Source: Candidatus Didemnitutus sp.
Lineage (GTDB): Bacteria; Verrucomicrobiota; Verrucomicrobiia; Opitutales; Opitutaceae
Length of the DNA: 64,000 nucleotides
Direction of reading: 5' to 3'
Assembly (NCBI GenBank): GCA_017991595.1
Contig: JAGOQJ010000009.1
Location: 1-64,000 of the forward strand
The first letter of the stretch is position 1; each line of letters starts with the position of its first letter. Of this stretch, positions 17,201-25,076 are shown piece by piece. The notes under the pieces are model-generated. The model was not told where the DNA came from. It saw only the letters and a program-made list of their open reading frames with translations, and made no database searches. The position numbers and the translations under genes were made by a program.

Positions 17201-17738
17201 CCGCCTCAAGGGCGAGAAGCACGCCGCCGCCGTCCGCGCGGGCGTGAAGCTCGACTTCGTCTTCGTCGGCGAGGGCGCGGATAGCACCACCACTGTCCGA
17301 ACCGAGGCGACCGACAGCTACACGGCGCTCAAGCAAGCCGAGCGCGCGGCCCGCGGCGAAGACCGGATGGTGCAGGCCCGCCTGCCAGCGCGCTACATCG
17401 GAGAGACGCGCCTGCGCATCGACTTCTACCGGCGGCTGGCGATGGCCGAGAGTCCCGCCGCGATCAAGGAGATCGAGGCGGAACTGAAGGACCGGTTCGG
17501 CAAGTTCGGCGACGAGGTGCGGGCCCTCCTCCTGATCACCGAGATCCGCGTCCGGGCGGAACAAAAGGGTCTCCTGTCCGTCGAAACGGATTCCGGCCGG
17601 CTGAAGTGCCTGCGCCACAGCGGGCGCCGCGATGATTTCATCCAGTTCAACAACCGCTTTCCCCGCTTGACCGCCCCCTCCCCCCTCGCAAAGTTGCGCG
17701 AAATACTCGTTTTTCTACAGAATCTCCCGACTCCATGA
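14205..17738 (+). CDS. mfd: Transcription-repair coupling factor Mfd with two REP-encoded insertions
   Basis: Removes RNA polymerase stalled at lesions and recruits UvrA. The product is about 1177 residues. The N-terminal UvrB-homology part is followed by the RNA-polymerase-interacting domain (FVVHLQHGVAVYRGL). The translocase motors follow with GDVGFGKTEVA, DEEQRFGV, SATPIPRT and QLRGRVGR, and then the C-terminal D7 domain. In-frame palindromic elements add 28-residue peptides at about residues 269-296 and 421-448, both in weakly conserved regions before the RNA-polymerase domain. ATG 14205 is preferred; ATG 14181 and 14118 are in frame. The stop overlaps the next start (ATGA). Confidence 0.95.
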   Translation: MSDAANAHRVKITGVCPPARAFALARLAAAHPAPVWLVVVEEPRELDPLAEDVALLASQRDAGSTAPALQVLVFPESHADSREMREAFHAASDRLAVLSKLRGRLHATSAPDPVMILTTPGALLQAVPPPADFSEREIVLRKGDERPFQGLLELLRQFDYDSEAVCEAPGQYAVRGGIVDVYPITAHQPYRLDFFGDTLEDIRTLDPVTQRSGESVATVTLTAAPQIHAAAGRASLLDYLGPAAHAVVLEPKAIEEAFDLLGGAAVDAGRASSPNEPRTRRSLASDNGSFGELTLPPTLGALAGRAVRLFGVSDLDLTSALFDGTGDEQTWDTESLRHHRAFPEENQLAHERLQAEDAARRDFFLQVLAWQQAGYAVEFFISKEGEEQRTRELLAEDAELKKLKPRYVRGAVNEGFRITFGRANSPNEPSSAPGNAPARGSFGELALPRAARGYVAVTETEIFGRKRQRRTTSKRALATPSAVDQLLDFSELVEGDFVVHLQHGVAVYRGLTKIESRDGVREVISLEFDDKVTLHVPLQESHLISRYVGLSKVKPQLGRVGSGRWEKIRAAAERATLDLAAELLQIQAKREAQPGHAFAEDNTWQKEFEAAFPYTETPDQAKAIVEAKADMEKTRPMDRLVCGDVGFGKTEVAIRAAFKAVMGGKQVAVLVPTTVLAQQHLNTFRERMAGYPVAVEMVSRFRSRKEQTQILAAVTTGKIDILIGTHRLVQSDVHFKDLGLVIIDEEQRFGVKHKEVFKRWRAHVDMLSMSATPIPRTLYLALTGARDLSTIETAPVNRLPIQTIVKSYDEKLVVEAIQHETRRGGQVFYLHNRVMSIDLVASRLRELLPKLRIGVGHGKMDENELERVMTDFVAGHYDVLVCTTIIESGLDIPNCNTIIIEGADRFGLSQLYQLRGRVGRFKHQAYAYLLLHRHARVMDLARQRLSALRQHNQLGAGFRIAMRDLELRGAGNLLGAEQSGHIVGVGFELYCQLLKQSVARLKGEKHAAAVRAGVKLDFVFVGEGADSTTTVRTEATDSYTALKQAERAARGEDRMVQARLPARYIGETRLRIDFYRRLAMAESPAAIKEIEAELKDRFGKFGDEVRALLLITEIRVRAEQKGLLSVETDSGRLKCLRHSGRRDDFIQFNNRFPRLTAPSPLAKLREILVFLQNLPTP
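15009..15091. repeat. REP inverted pair (BIME-like), in frame in mfd, copy 1
   Basis: Two 27-bp arms (15009-15035 and 15065-15091) are reverse complements with one mismatch, around a 29-bp centre. Each arm is itself a GTAG plus hairpin unit: GGCGAGTTC, loop TCC, GAACGAGCC. The frame reads GRASSPNEP at the left and GSFGELTLP at the right. Confidence 0.9.
15465..15547. repeat. REP inverted pair (BIME-like), in frame in mfd, copy 2
   Basis: Same 83-bp length and arm design as copy 1: arms 15465-15491 and 15521-15547, one mismatch, 29-bp centre of different sequence. It starts at the same codon position and reads GRANSPNEP at the left and GSFGELALP at the right. Confidence 0.9.
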
Positions 17739-18760
17739 TGTTACGCCGTTCCTGTGCCTCGCTCGCAACCCTGCTGGTCCTTGCGGCGTCCTGGCCCGCC
17801 CTCGCCTCGGCGCAAAACGTCCCCGCCGACGCTGAAGCCGCCGTGACGGAGAAGCTCAACCTCCGTTTTGCCAACGGCATCGCCGCCGTGGTCGAGGAAA
17901 AGGTCATCACCGTCGACGACATTCGCCGCGAGATCGCCCCGCTCCTCCCGCAGATCCAGAGCGATAGTCGCAGCGAGCGCGAGTTCAACGAGAAGATCAA
18001 CGCCCTCCAGGACAGCATCGTGCAGGATCTCATCGACCGCGTCCTGATCGTGAAGGAATTCTACAAGGACGAGAAGCGCTCGGTCCCAGCCAGCTTCATC
18101 GACAACCAGATCGCCGAGATCGTCGCCACCCAGTTCGAGGGCGATCGCAGCAAATACCTCGCCTACCTCCGCTCCCGCGGCATCTCCCAGAAGGACTACC
18201 GCAAGGAGGTCGAGGAAGACATGATCTACGGCTACATGCGCCAGCAACAGCGCAAATCCGCCAGCACCGTCAGCCCGGTGAAGATCCAGACCTTCTACGA
18301 CGAGAACAAGGAGCGCTTCTACCAAGAGGATCAGGTTTACCTCCGCCTCATTCAGCTGAGCCGCACCGCCGAGGATACCGACGACACGATGCGCACGAAG
18401 GCCAACGACATCGTCGAAAAGCTCAAGGCCGGTGCCGACTTCGTCGACCTCGCCCGCCTCTTCTCGCAGGATTCCCGCCGCACTAAGGGCGGCGACTGGG
18501 GTTGGCAGCGCCGCTCCGACCTGCGCCAGGAATTCGCCGATGCCGCCTTCGCCCTGAACAAGGGCCAGTATTCCGAGCCCATCATGCTTCCCGAAGGCGC
18601 CTTCTTCCTCTACGTCGAGGACCGTAAGTTCGCCGGCATCCTGCCGATCGACGAGGTCCGCGACCAGATCGAGCGCATCCTCGTCCAACAATCCGCCCGC
18701 CAAGCCCAGGAGCGCTGGCTCGAGAAGCTCCGACGCAATGGCTACGTGAAGCACTACTGA
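17735..18760 (+). CDS. SurA-like periplasmic peptidyl-prolyl isomerase
   Basis: A 341-residue exported foldase. The N-terminal signal peptide is followed by ALASAQNVP. A SurA-type N-terminal chaperone region follows (AAVVEEKVITVDDIRREIAP, then a KEFY-rich helical part). The parvulin domain spans about residues 190-295 (YLRLIQLSR, GADFVDLARLFSQDSR, GGDWGW). It should help outer-membrane or secreted proteins fold. The ATG overlaps the mfd stop, so the genes are probably co-transcribed. Only one parvulin domain is present, fewer than in E. coli SurA. Confidence 0.88.
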   Translation: MMLRRSCASLATLLVLAASWPALASAQNVPADAEAAVTEKLNLRFANGIAAVVEEKVITVDDIRREIAPLLPQIQSDSRSEREFNEKINALQDSIVQDLIDRVLIVKEFYKDEKRSVPASFIDNQIAEIVATQFEGDRSKYLAYLRSRGISQKDYRKEVEEDMIYGYMRQQQRKSASTVSPVKIQTFYDENKERFYQEDQVYLRLIQLSRTAEDTDDTMRTKANDIVEKLKAGADFVDLARLFSQDSRRTKGGDWGWQRRSDLRQEFADAAFALNKGQYSEPIMLPEGAFFLYVEDRKFAGILPIDEVRDQIERILVQQSARQAQERWLEKLRRNGYVKHY

Positions 18761-18803
18761 GTGCGCACAGCTCGCGGGCCAGCGGGCGAAGCGCCCCGGC
18801 CCG

Positions 18804-19520
18804 ATGAGCGATCCCTACCCCACCCTTCGCGTCAAGGACCTCGCGGTCAACGACCGCCCGCAGGAACGCCTGCAACGGCTCGGCCCGTCCGCGCTGAGCG
18901 ACACCGAACTGCTCGCCCTGCTCCTGCGCAGCGGCGGCAAGGGCAACAACGTCCTCACCATCGCGCAGCAGCTCGTCACTGCCGCCGGTTCACTCCGGCC
19001 GCTCATCACGTGGACCGAGACTGATTTCCGCCGCATCAAGGGCATCGGCCGCGTGAAGGCGCTCCAACTCGTGGCTGTCCTCGAAGTGGCGCGCCGCGTC
19101 CTCGCCGACACAGGCGAGACCGAACCGTTGCTCAATCGCCCCGAGCTCGTCCGCGACCACCTCGCCCCGCACTACACCGGCCTGCAAATCGAGAAGTTCT
19201 GGGTCCTGTGCCTCAACCGCAAGAACCGGCTCCTCAAGCAGGTCGAGATCACCTCCGGCACCGCCACCAGCAGCCTCGCCCACCCGCGCGAAGTCTTCCG
19301 CGAGGCGATCCGCCACGGCGCCACCGCCGTCATCTGCGCGCACAATCACCCGAGCGGCGACCCCGCGCCCAGCGCCGCCGACGCCCAGATGACCCGCCAG
19401 CTGCGCGACGCTGCCCGGGCCATCGACATCGAGCTGGTCGACCATGTCGTCCTCGGCCGCGCTGCCAACGATCCGCACGGCACGGGTTTCTACAGTTTCC
19501 GCCAAGCCGGTGCACTTTGA
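18804..19520 (+). CDS. radC: RadC/JAMM-domain DNA repair-associated protein
   Basis: A 238-residue protein with an N-terminal helix-hairpin-helix region (TDFRRIKGIGRVKALQL) and a C-terminal JAMM metalloprotease-like domain. The metal motif is visible as HNHPSGDPAPSAAD. The name is historical; the biochemical role of chromosomal RadC is still unclear. It follows the parvulin gene with a 43-base gap, so it may be the last gene of the mfd transcript. Confidence 0.94.
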   Translation: MSDPYPTLRVKDLAVNDRPQERLQRLGPSALSDTELLALLLRSGGKGNNVLTIAQQLVTAAGSLRPLITWTETDFRRIKGIGRVKALQLVAVLEVARRVLADTGETEPLLNRPELVRDHLAPHYTGLQIEKFWVLCLNRKNRLLKQVEITSGTATSSLAHPREVFREAIRHGATAVICAHNHPSGDPAPSAADAQMTRQLRDAARAIDIELVDHVVLGRAANDPHGTGFYSFRQAGAL

Positions 19521-19562
19521 GCGGCCGCGCCGCGGCAATCGCGGCAATCGAGAAAAAACCTC

Positions 19563-19592
19563 TTGGCAAACGCGCGTCCGTCCACCTACTTT
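19563..19592 (+). promoter_or_regulatory. Probable promoter of tRNA-Tyr
   Basis: TTGGCA and TACTTT with an 18-base spacer, ending 18 bases before the tRNA. A reasonable but not strong sigma-70 type match. Confidence 0.45.
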
Positions 19593-19610
19593 GACCCCTC
19601 GTTCATTGAT

Positions 19611-19698
19611 GGTGGAGTATCCAAGTGGCCAAAGGGCGTTGACTGTAAATCAATTCGGCTCCTGCCGTTCGCTGGTTCGACTCCAGCCTCCACCACCA
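19611..19698 (+). tRNA. tRNA-Tyr (anticodon GTA)
   Basis: An 88-nt class II tRNA. The acceptor stem is GGTGGAG with CTCCACC, the anticodon loop CTGTAAA sits between TTGA and TCAA, a long variable arm is present, the T-loop is TTCGACT, and CCA is encoded. Confidence 0.97.
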
Positions 19699-19704
19699 CT
19701 TTCC

Positions 19705-19740
19705 AAACCCGCAAGCTCCCTGAGTTTTGCGGGTTTTTTG
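19705..19740 (+). terminator. Rho-independent terminator of tRNA-Tyr
   Basis: A 10-bp stem (AAACCCGCAA with TTGCGGGTTT) followed by a T-rich tail, 7 bases after the tRNA. Confidence 0.85.
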
Positions 19741-19850
19741 TTTTTTCACGGCGCCAGCGACCACGCCCATACGGACCGCGCCCTGCCGACCGTGGGCCGC
19801 TCCCCTGCCGCTTGCCTATTGCCGCAACCGTGCCCTACTTGAATCGCGCG

Positions 19851-21308
19851 ATGGAACAGGAGACCCTCCAACAGGCGGTGGACACGGCCAAGGAGCATCC
19901 GTGGATCCTTGGCGTGTTGCCACACCTGCTGACGGTCGTCGGCTTCCTCCTCGCGATCTTCGCCATCGCTCGCCTGATGAGCGAAAAAAAGCAGCCGGGC
20001 AACACCTTCGCCTGGCTGCTCGCCATCGTCTTCATCCCGTGGCTGAGCGTGCCGCTCTTCCTCCTCTTCGGCGGTCGCAAGATCAAGCGTCTCGCCGCGC
20101 TCAAGGCCCGGCTCTGCCCCATCGTGCCGGGCGCGCCGCGCTCCGCCGCCGCGCAATCCTTCGCCGCCCGAGTGCTCACGCTCAACGGCGCCTGCCCGCC
20201 CGTCGGCGGCAACCGCGTGACTTTCGTCACGTCCGGCGAGGAGTCCTTCCACCAGCTCGAGCGCCACATCCGCGAGGCGAAACACACGATTCACCTCATG
20301 ACCTTCATCCTCGGCCGCGACAACGTCGGCCGACGCATCGTGAAGCTGCTCGCCCAGCGCGCGCGCGAGGGCGTGAAGGTCCGGCTGCTGCTCGACTCAC
20401 TCGGATGCTTCCTCAGCAAGGGCGCCTTCTGCGACCCGCTGCGCGCGGCCGGCGGCGAGGTCGTCGCCTTCATGCCCATGCTGCCGCTGCAGACCCGAGG
20501 CTCCGCCAACCTGCGCAATCACCGCAAAATCGCCGTCTTCGATCACCACGTCGCCCTCATCGGCGGACGCAACCTCGCCCTCGAATACATGGGCCCGCAG
20601 CCGCTCAAACGCCGCTGGCGCGACTTCGGTGCGCTGCTCGAAGGACCGGCAGTCAGCCTGCTCGACGAGATCTTCATCGCCGACTGGGCCTTCGCCAGCG
20701 GCCAGCCGATCGCGCGGCTGCACGAAGAAATCCCCGCCGGTGTGCCGCCGGTCGTCGGCGACAGCGAGATCCAGATCGTTGCCAGCGGCCCCGATGTGCA
20801 GGGCGACCCGCTCTACGAGGGCATCCTCTCGCTCGTGCAACAGGCCGAGCGCAGCATCTGGATCGTCACACCGTATTACATCCCAGACGAAGTGCTGCAG
20901 CGCTCGCTCATGGTCCAAGCCCGCGCCGGCATCGATGTGCGGCTCGTCGTCCCGGCGCGCTCGAACCACCGCATCACCGACCTCGCCCGCCGCCACTACC
21001 TCACGGAACTCCAACAGGCCGGCGTGAAGGTCCTGTTCTACGGTCCGGGCATGAACCACGCCAAGCTGATCCTCGTCGACGAGTCAGTCGGCCTCTGGGG
21101 CTCGGCCAACATGGACCTGCGCTCGCTCTTCGTGAATTTCGAAGCCGCCGCCGTCACCTACTCCGCGCACGACGCTCAAGCCATCGGCTCCTGGATGCGC
21201 GAAGTCTTCGCCCACAGCAAACCCGCGCCCACTCGCCCGCCGGGCCAGCGCAAGTTCTTCCCCAGTCTCGGCGAAGAACTCAGCCGCCTGCTCGCTCCGT
21301 TGCTGTGA
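19851..21308 (+). CDS. cls: Cardiolipin synthase
   Basis: A 485-residue membrane phospholipase-D-family enzyme that joins phosphatidylglycerol molecules into cardiolipin. The two N-terminal membrane segments are LTVVGFLLAIFAIARLM and FAWLLAIVFIPWLSVPLFLLF. The two HKD motifs are NHRKIAVFDHHVALIGGRN and NHAKLILVDESVGLWGSAN. The start at ATG 19851 follows the tRNA terminator. The frame is open much further upstream, but it runs through the tRNA and is not coding. The 3' end faces thrC across a REP-filled gap. Confidence 0.93.
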   Translation: MEQETLQQAVDTAKEHPWILGVLPHLLTVVGFLLAIFAIARLMSEKKQPGNTFAWLLAIVFIPWLSVPLFLLFGGRKIKRLAALKARLCPIVPGAPRSAAAQSFAARVLTLNGACPPVGGNRVTFVTSGEESFHQLERHIREAKHTIHLMTFILGRDNVGRRIVKLLAQRAREGVKVRLLLDSLGCFLSKGAFCDPLRAAGGEVVAFMPMLPLQTRGSANLRNHRKIAVFDHHVALIGGRNLALEYMGPQPLKRRWRDFGALLEGPAVSLLDEIFIADWAFASGQPIARLHEEIPAGVPPVVGDSEIQIVASGPDVQGDPLYEGILSLVQQAERSIWIVTPYYIPDEVLQRSLMVQARAGIDVRLVVPARSNHRITDLARRHYLTELQQAGVKVLFYGPGMNHAKLILVDESVGLWGSANMDLRSLFVNFEAAAVTYSAHDAQAIGSWMREVFAHSKPAPTRPPGQRKFFPSLGEELSRLLAPLL

Positions 21309-21348
21309 GTGAGCTGACCGGGCAGGATACTGCTATGATGTTTAGCCG

Positions 21349-21413
21349 GTAGCGGCGGTCGTCCCGACCGCCACCGCACGCGCCTCGTGGCGGTCGGGAC
21401 GACGCCTCTACCT
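21349..21413. repeat. REP inverted pair in the cls-thrC gap
   Basis: The left unit is GGTAG then a perfect 8-bp hairpin GGCGGTCG, loop TCC, CGACCGCC (21355-21373). The right unit (21388-21413) is its near reverse complement. The spacer is 12 bases. It has the same GTAG plus TCC-loop design as the mfd copies. Confidence 0.85.
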
Positions 21414-21488
21414 CGCTTCGCCAGGTCACTGCATAAAGTTCAAGGCAGCTTCCGTTCCCCTGTTTTCCCCTCCACGGGATCACGACTG

Positions 21489-21573
21489 GGTGGGGGCGGT
21501 TGCCCCAACCGCCCTGGGCTCCCGGTCGGCTAGCGCATCACCCCAAGGGCATCTCGGAGAGACGCCCCCCACC
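21489..21573. repeat. REP inverted pair of the GTGG type
   Basis: The left unit opens GGTGGG and has the hairpin GGGCGGTTG, loop CCC, CAACCGCCC (21494-21514). The right unit is inverted, with GGGCATCTC, loop GGA, GAGACGCCC (21547-21567) followed by CCCACC. Paired in this way the two units span 85 bp just before the thrC stop codon. Confidence 0.82.
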
Positions 21574-21584
21574 ACCTTCACGCC

Positions 21585-22943
21585 TCACACCGCATGCGCC
21601 CGCAGAAAATCCTGCACGGCGCGGGTGTCGGCGGGCAGCCGGTGTTTCACCACTGCGCGCGTCTTCAAAGCGTCGAGCCCGGGGTGCGTGGGCTCCTGCC
21701 CGATCGCGCCGCGCAGCGCATCAGGGAATTTCGCCGGATGCGCGGTGGCCAGCACCACGCTGACGCGCGCCGAGTTGAGGTCCTGAAACGCACAAGCCGT
21801 GTGCGGATCGATGATGTAGCCGTGGCGCTGCGCCACACGGGCGATGTTGGCGCCGATTTCCACGTCCGTCGCACGCGAGGAGCTGAAGGTGTCGTGATCG
21901 AAACCCGCGAGCGTGTAGCGCCCCTCGCGCTGCAGCTGCGCCATGACCTCGCGCACGCGCGCCGGGTCCTCGCCGAGGTTGTAATAGAGCAACCGCTCGA
22001 AATTCGACGCCACCTGGATGTCCATCGACGGCGCGAGGCTCGGGTGCACGGCGCCGACCCGGTATTCGCCGGTCGTGAAGAAGCGGTGCAGGATGTCGTT
22101 CTGGTTCGTGGCGACCTTGAAGCCCGCGATCGGCACGCCCATGCGCTCAAGCAGCCAGCCGGCGAACACGTTGCCGAAGTTGCCCGTCGGCACCACGAAC
22201 TCGACCTCTTCCCGCTGCGCCGGCGGCAGGCGCAGCCACGCGTAAAGGTAATAGACGCATTGCGCGAGCACGCGCGCGAGGTTGATCGAGTTGACCGCCG
22301 AGAGATGATGCCGGGCGGCGAAATCGCGGTCGCCGAAGGCCTCCTTCAGGATGCGCTGCGCGTCGTCGAACGAGCCGTCGATCGCCAGCGCGAAAACGTT
22401 GTCCGCCCCCGTGCAGGCCATCTGGCGCTCCTGCAGCGGCGAGACGCGACCGTCGGGATAAAGGATGAAGATCGCGGTGCGCGGCTTGCCGAGCAGGCCG
22501 TGGATCGCCGCGGCGCCGGTGTCGCCGGAGGTGGCGCCGAGCACGTTCAGGCTGCGGCCGTCCTGCTCGCACATCCAGCCGTAGAGGTTGCCGAGGAACT
22601 GCAGGGCAAAATCCTTGAACGCGAGCGTCGGGCCGTGGAACAGCTCCAGCACGTGCGTGCGCTCGTCGAGCTGGCGCAGCGGCGCGATCTCGGGATGGGA
22701 GAAGGTCGCGTAGGAGCGGTGCACGAGGCGCGTCAGGACGTCCTCCGGCACGTCGGTGGCGAACAGCGCGAGAAACTCCGCGCAGAGCTCCGCGTAGCTG
22801 AGATTTTCCCACGCGCGCAGGCGAGGCGAGATGTCGGGCAGCGTCTCGGGCAGGTAGAGCCCGCCGTCGGGCGCGAGGCCGAGCGCCACCGCTTCGCGGA
22901 ACGAAACCATCGGGGCACGGCCGCGGGTCGAAAGGTATTTCAT
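21585..22943 (-). CDS. thrC: Threonine synthase
   Basis: A 452-residue PLP enzyme converting O-phosphohomoserine to threonine, the last step of the pathway. The N-terminus MKYLSTRGRAPMVSFREAVALGLAPDGG is typical of the long ThrC subclass. The PLP lysine is in TLAFKDFALQFLG, followed by ATSGDTGAAAIHG. lysC lies about 50 bases upstream on the same strand, suggesting a small aspartate-pathway operon. A second threonine synthase of a different subclass is encoded at 8201-9364. Confidence 0.95.
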   Translation of the reverse strand: MKYLSTRGRAPMVSFREAVALGLAPDGGLYLPETLPDISPRLRAWENLSYAELCAEFLALFATDVPEDVLTRLVHRSYATFSHPEIAPLRQLDERTHVLELFHGPTLAFKDFALQFLGNLYGWMCEQDGRSLNVLGATSGDTGAAAIHGLLGKPRTAIFILYPDGRVSPLQERQMACTGADNVFALAIDGSFDDAQRILKEAFGDRDFAARHHLSAVNSINLARVLAQCVYYLYAWLRLPPAQREEVEFVVPTGNFGNVFAGWLLERMGVPIAGFKVATNQNDILHRFFTTGEYRVGAVHPSLAPSMDIQVASNFERLLYYNLGEDPARVREVMAQLQREGRYTLAGFDHDTFSSSRATDVEIGANIARVAQRHGYIIDPHTACAFQDLNSARVSVVLATAHPAKFPDALRGAIGQEPTHPGLDALKTRAVVKHRLPADTRAVQDFLRAHAV

Positions 22944-22994
22944 CGGGCCCAGCCTAAAAATGAGCGCGGCGGGAAACGGGAAGCCCGGTCAGGC

Positions 22995-24212
22995 TCAGCT
23001 CTTGCCCAGCGCGAAGGCGGTGTGGACGGCGCGCTGCGCATCGTCGGCGCGGTCGCGCGGCACGGCGAGCGTCACCTTGATCTCGGAAGTGGCGATGAGC
23101 TCGACGTTGATGCCCTGCTCCGCGAGTGCCTCGAGCATCTGCGCAGCGACACCGGCGTGCGTGCGCATGCCGACGCCGACCACGGAGAGCTTGGCAATGT
23201 TGTCGTAGGCGGCGACCTCGCCGCCACCGAGTTTGGCAAACACCGCCGGGAGCACCTTCACGGCACCGTGCGCGTCGTCCTTCGGCACGGTGAACGTGAG
23301 GTTCACGATGCCGTTGTGGCCGACGTTCTGGACGATCATGTCGACGTTGATGCTGGCCTCAGCCAGCGCCCGCAGGACATGCGCCGCGCTGCCGGCCTTG
23401 TCGGGAAGATTGCTGATGACGACCTTGGCCTGGTCCTTGTCGACGGCGACACCGCGCACGACGACCTTTTCCATGTAGGAGACTTCTTCTTTCACGATGG
23501 TTCCCGGATTGTGGTTAAAGCTGCTGCGGACCTCGAAGACGACGCCGTATTTCTTCGCGAACTCGACGGAGCGCGACTGCATGACCTTCGAGCCCTGCGA
23601 GGCGAGTTCGAGCATCTCGTCGTAGGAAATTTCCTCGAGCTTGCGCGCGTCCTTCACGTGGCGCGGGTCGGCGGTGTAGACGCCGTCGACGTCGGTGTAG
23701 ATCTCGCACTTGTCGGCGTGGACCGCAGCCGCGAGGGCGATGGCGGTGAGGTCGGAGCCGCCGCGGCCGAGCGTGGTGATCTGGCCGAGGTCGTTGAGCC
23801 CCTGGAAGCCGGCGACGATGATGACCTTGCCGGCGTCGAGATCCTTGCGCAGCGCGGTCGGCACGATGTTCTTGATCTTCGCCTTGGTGTGGACGAGGTC
23901 CGTCACGATGCCCGCCTGCGGGCCGGTGTAGGACACGGCGGGCACGTCGAGGGCGTGGAGCGCCATCGCGGTGAGCGCGATCGTCTCCTGCTCGCCGGTG
24001 GCGAGGAGCATGTCCATTTCGCGCGTGTCGGGGCGCGGATTCACGGCTTTGGCGCGGGCGGTGAGCTCGTTCGTGACGCCGGCGCGGGCGGAGACGACGA
24101 CGACCAGCTGGTTGCCTTCGTCGCGCGTCGCCTTGATGCGGGCGGCCACGTTCTTGATGCGCTCGACGTCACCCACGGAGGTGCCGCCGTATTTTTGGAC
24201 GATGAGTGCCAT
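22995..24212 (-). CDS. lysC: Aspartate kinase
   Basis: A 405-residue monofunctional aspartokinase that begins the aspartate-family pathway. MALIVQKYGGTSVGDVERI is the kinase N-terminal signature. The segments GRGGSDLTAIALAAAV and YTDVDGVYTADPR complete the amino-acid kinase fold (to about residue 245). Two C-terminal ACT domains (about 265-330 and 340-400) imply feedback control by lysine and/or threonine. thrC follows on the same strand. Confidence 0.96.
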   Translation of the reverse strand: MALIVQKYGGTSVGDVERIKNVAARIKATRDEGNQLVVVVSARAGVTNELTARAKAVNPRPDTREMDMLLATGEQETIALTAMALHALDVPAVSYTGPQAGIVTDLVHTKAKIKNIVPTALRKDLDAGKVIIVAGFQGLNDLGQITTLGRGGSDLTAIALAAAVHADKCEIYTDVDGVYTADPRHVKDARKLEEISYDEMLELASQGSKVMQSRSVEFAKKYGVVFEVRSSFNHNPGTIVKEEVSYMEKVVVRGVAVDKDQAKVVISNLPDKAGSAAHVLRALAEASINVDMIVQNVGHNGIVNLTFTVPKDDAHGAVKVLPAVFAKLGGGEVAAYDNIAKLSVVGVGMRTHAGVAAQMLEALAEQGINVELIATSEIKVTLAVPRDRADDAQRAVHTAFALGKS

Positions 24213-24293
24213 GTTGCGAACCGGTTTAGCTGGCCCGCGCCTCCGGAGCTTGGCAAGGCGCTAGTCCGCCCCATGCGTCATAGCGACACAGGC

Positions 24294-24929
24294 TCAGGCG
24301 GCGGGTTTCTTCACGAAACGCGGCTCGGTGCCCGCGAGCAGGCGCCGGATGTTCGAATGGTGCCGGAGAATCACGACGGCCGCGAGAACCGTGGCGACAA
24401 CGGCCACAGCCACGCTGTAAGGCAGCAGCCACACGCTGACGATGACGACCACGGCGCCGAGGATGGAGCCGAGCGAAACATAGCGCGTGGTGAAAAACGT
24501 CAGCACCCACGTGACCGCGCCGATCAGGCAGGCAACCGGGATGAGCACGACGAGACCGCCCGCGGCGGTGGCGACGCCTTTGCCACCCTTGAAACGAGTG
24601 AAGACCGAGAACGAATGACCGAGCACGGCCGCCACCACGCCGATGAGCGCGAGGACGTCTTGGTGCGGAGTGTCGATCCAAGGCAGCAGTGGCCAGCCAG
24701 TGGCGACGGCACCCTTGAGCGCATCGAGCACGAAGACGAAGTTGCCCGCGCGCTTGCCCTTGGCGCCGAATTTCTCGCCGAGCACGCGCTTGACGTTCGT
24801 CGCGCCGGGGTTGCCGCTGCCTTCCTTGAAAATGTCGACGCCGTGAGCACGCGCGACGATGTAACCGAAGGGCAACGCACCGAGCAGGTAGCCCGCGAGC
24901 GCGGTGGTGAAGATCCAGAAATTACTCAT
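24294..24929 (-). CDS. plsY: Acyl-phosphate:glycerol-3-phosphate acyltransferase
   Basis: A 211-residue integral membrane enzyme making lysophosphatidate in phospholipid synthesis. The family motifs are GSGNPGATNVKRVLG, then GHSFSVFTRFKGGKGVATAAGG. About five hydrophobic segments alternate with these loops. Length is normal for PlsY. It lies upstream of lysC with an 81-base gap and may be co-transcribed. Confidence 0.95.
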   Translation of the reverse strand: MSNFWIFTTALAGYLLGALPFGYIVARAHGVDIFKEGSGNPGATNVKRVLGEKFGAKGKRAGNFVFVLDALKGAVATGWPLLPWIDTPHQDVLALIGVVAAVLGHSFSVFTRFKGGKGVATAAGGLVVLIPVACLIGAVTWVLTFFTTRYVSLGSILGAVVVIVSVWLLPYSVAVAVVATVLAAVVILRHHSNIRRLLAGTEPRFVKKPAA

Positions 24930-25037
24930 GGGGCCTGCAGCAATGTCGCGCGAGACTTCGGAAGCCCGCGCCAGCGGTCAATGGCGAAGTCCCCCGGAGC
25001 GATTCGCAAACGAACGGCGGCAACGCGCGCTGAATGA

Positions 25038-25063
25038 GGGCGGCTGGGACAGCCGCCCCCACC
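25038..25063 (-). repeat. Single REP unit, GTGG type
   Basis: A perfect 9-bp hairpin GGGCGGCTG, loop GGA, CAGCCGCCC, followed by CCACC. On the minus strand this reads GGTGG plus a hairpin with TCC loop. It lies between plsY and the first prolyl oligopeptidase gene. Confidence 0.8.
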
Positions 25064-25076
25064 GAACGAAAGCGGA

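Noticed and set aside
21594-25037. An open frame of over 1100 codons on the plus strand opposite thrC, lysC and plsY
   Set aside because: It runs exactly opposite three well-supported genes and has the composition of a GC-rich antisense shadow.
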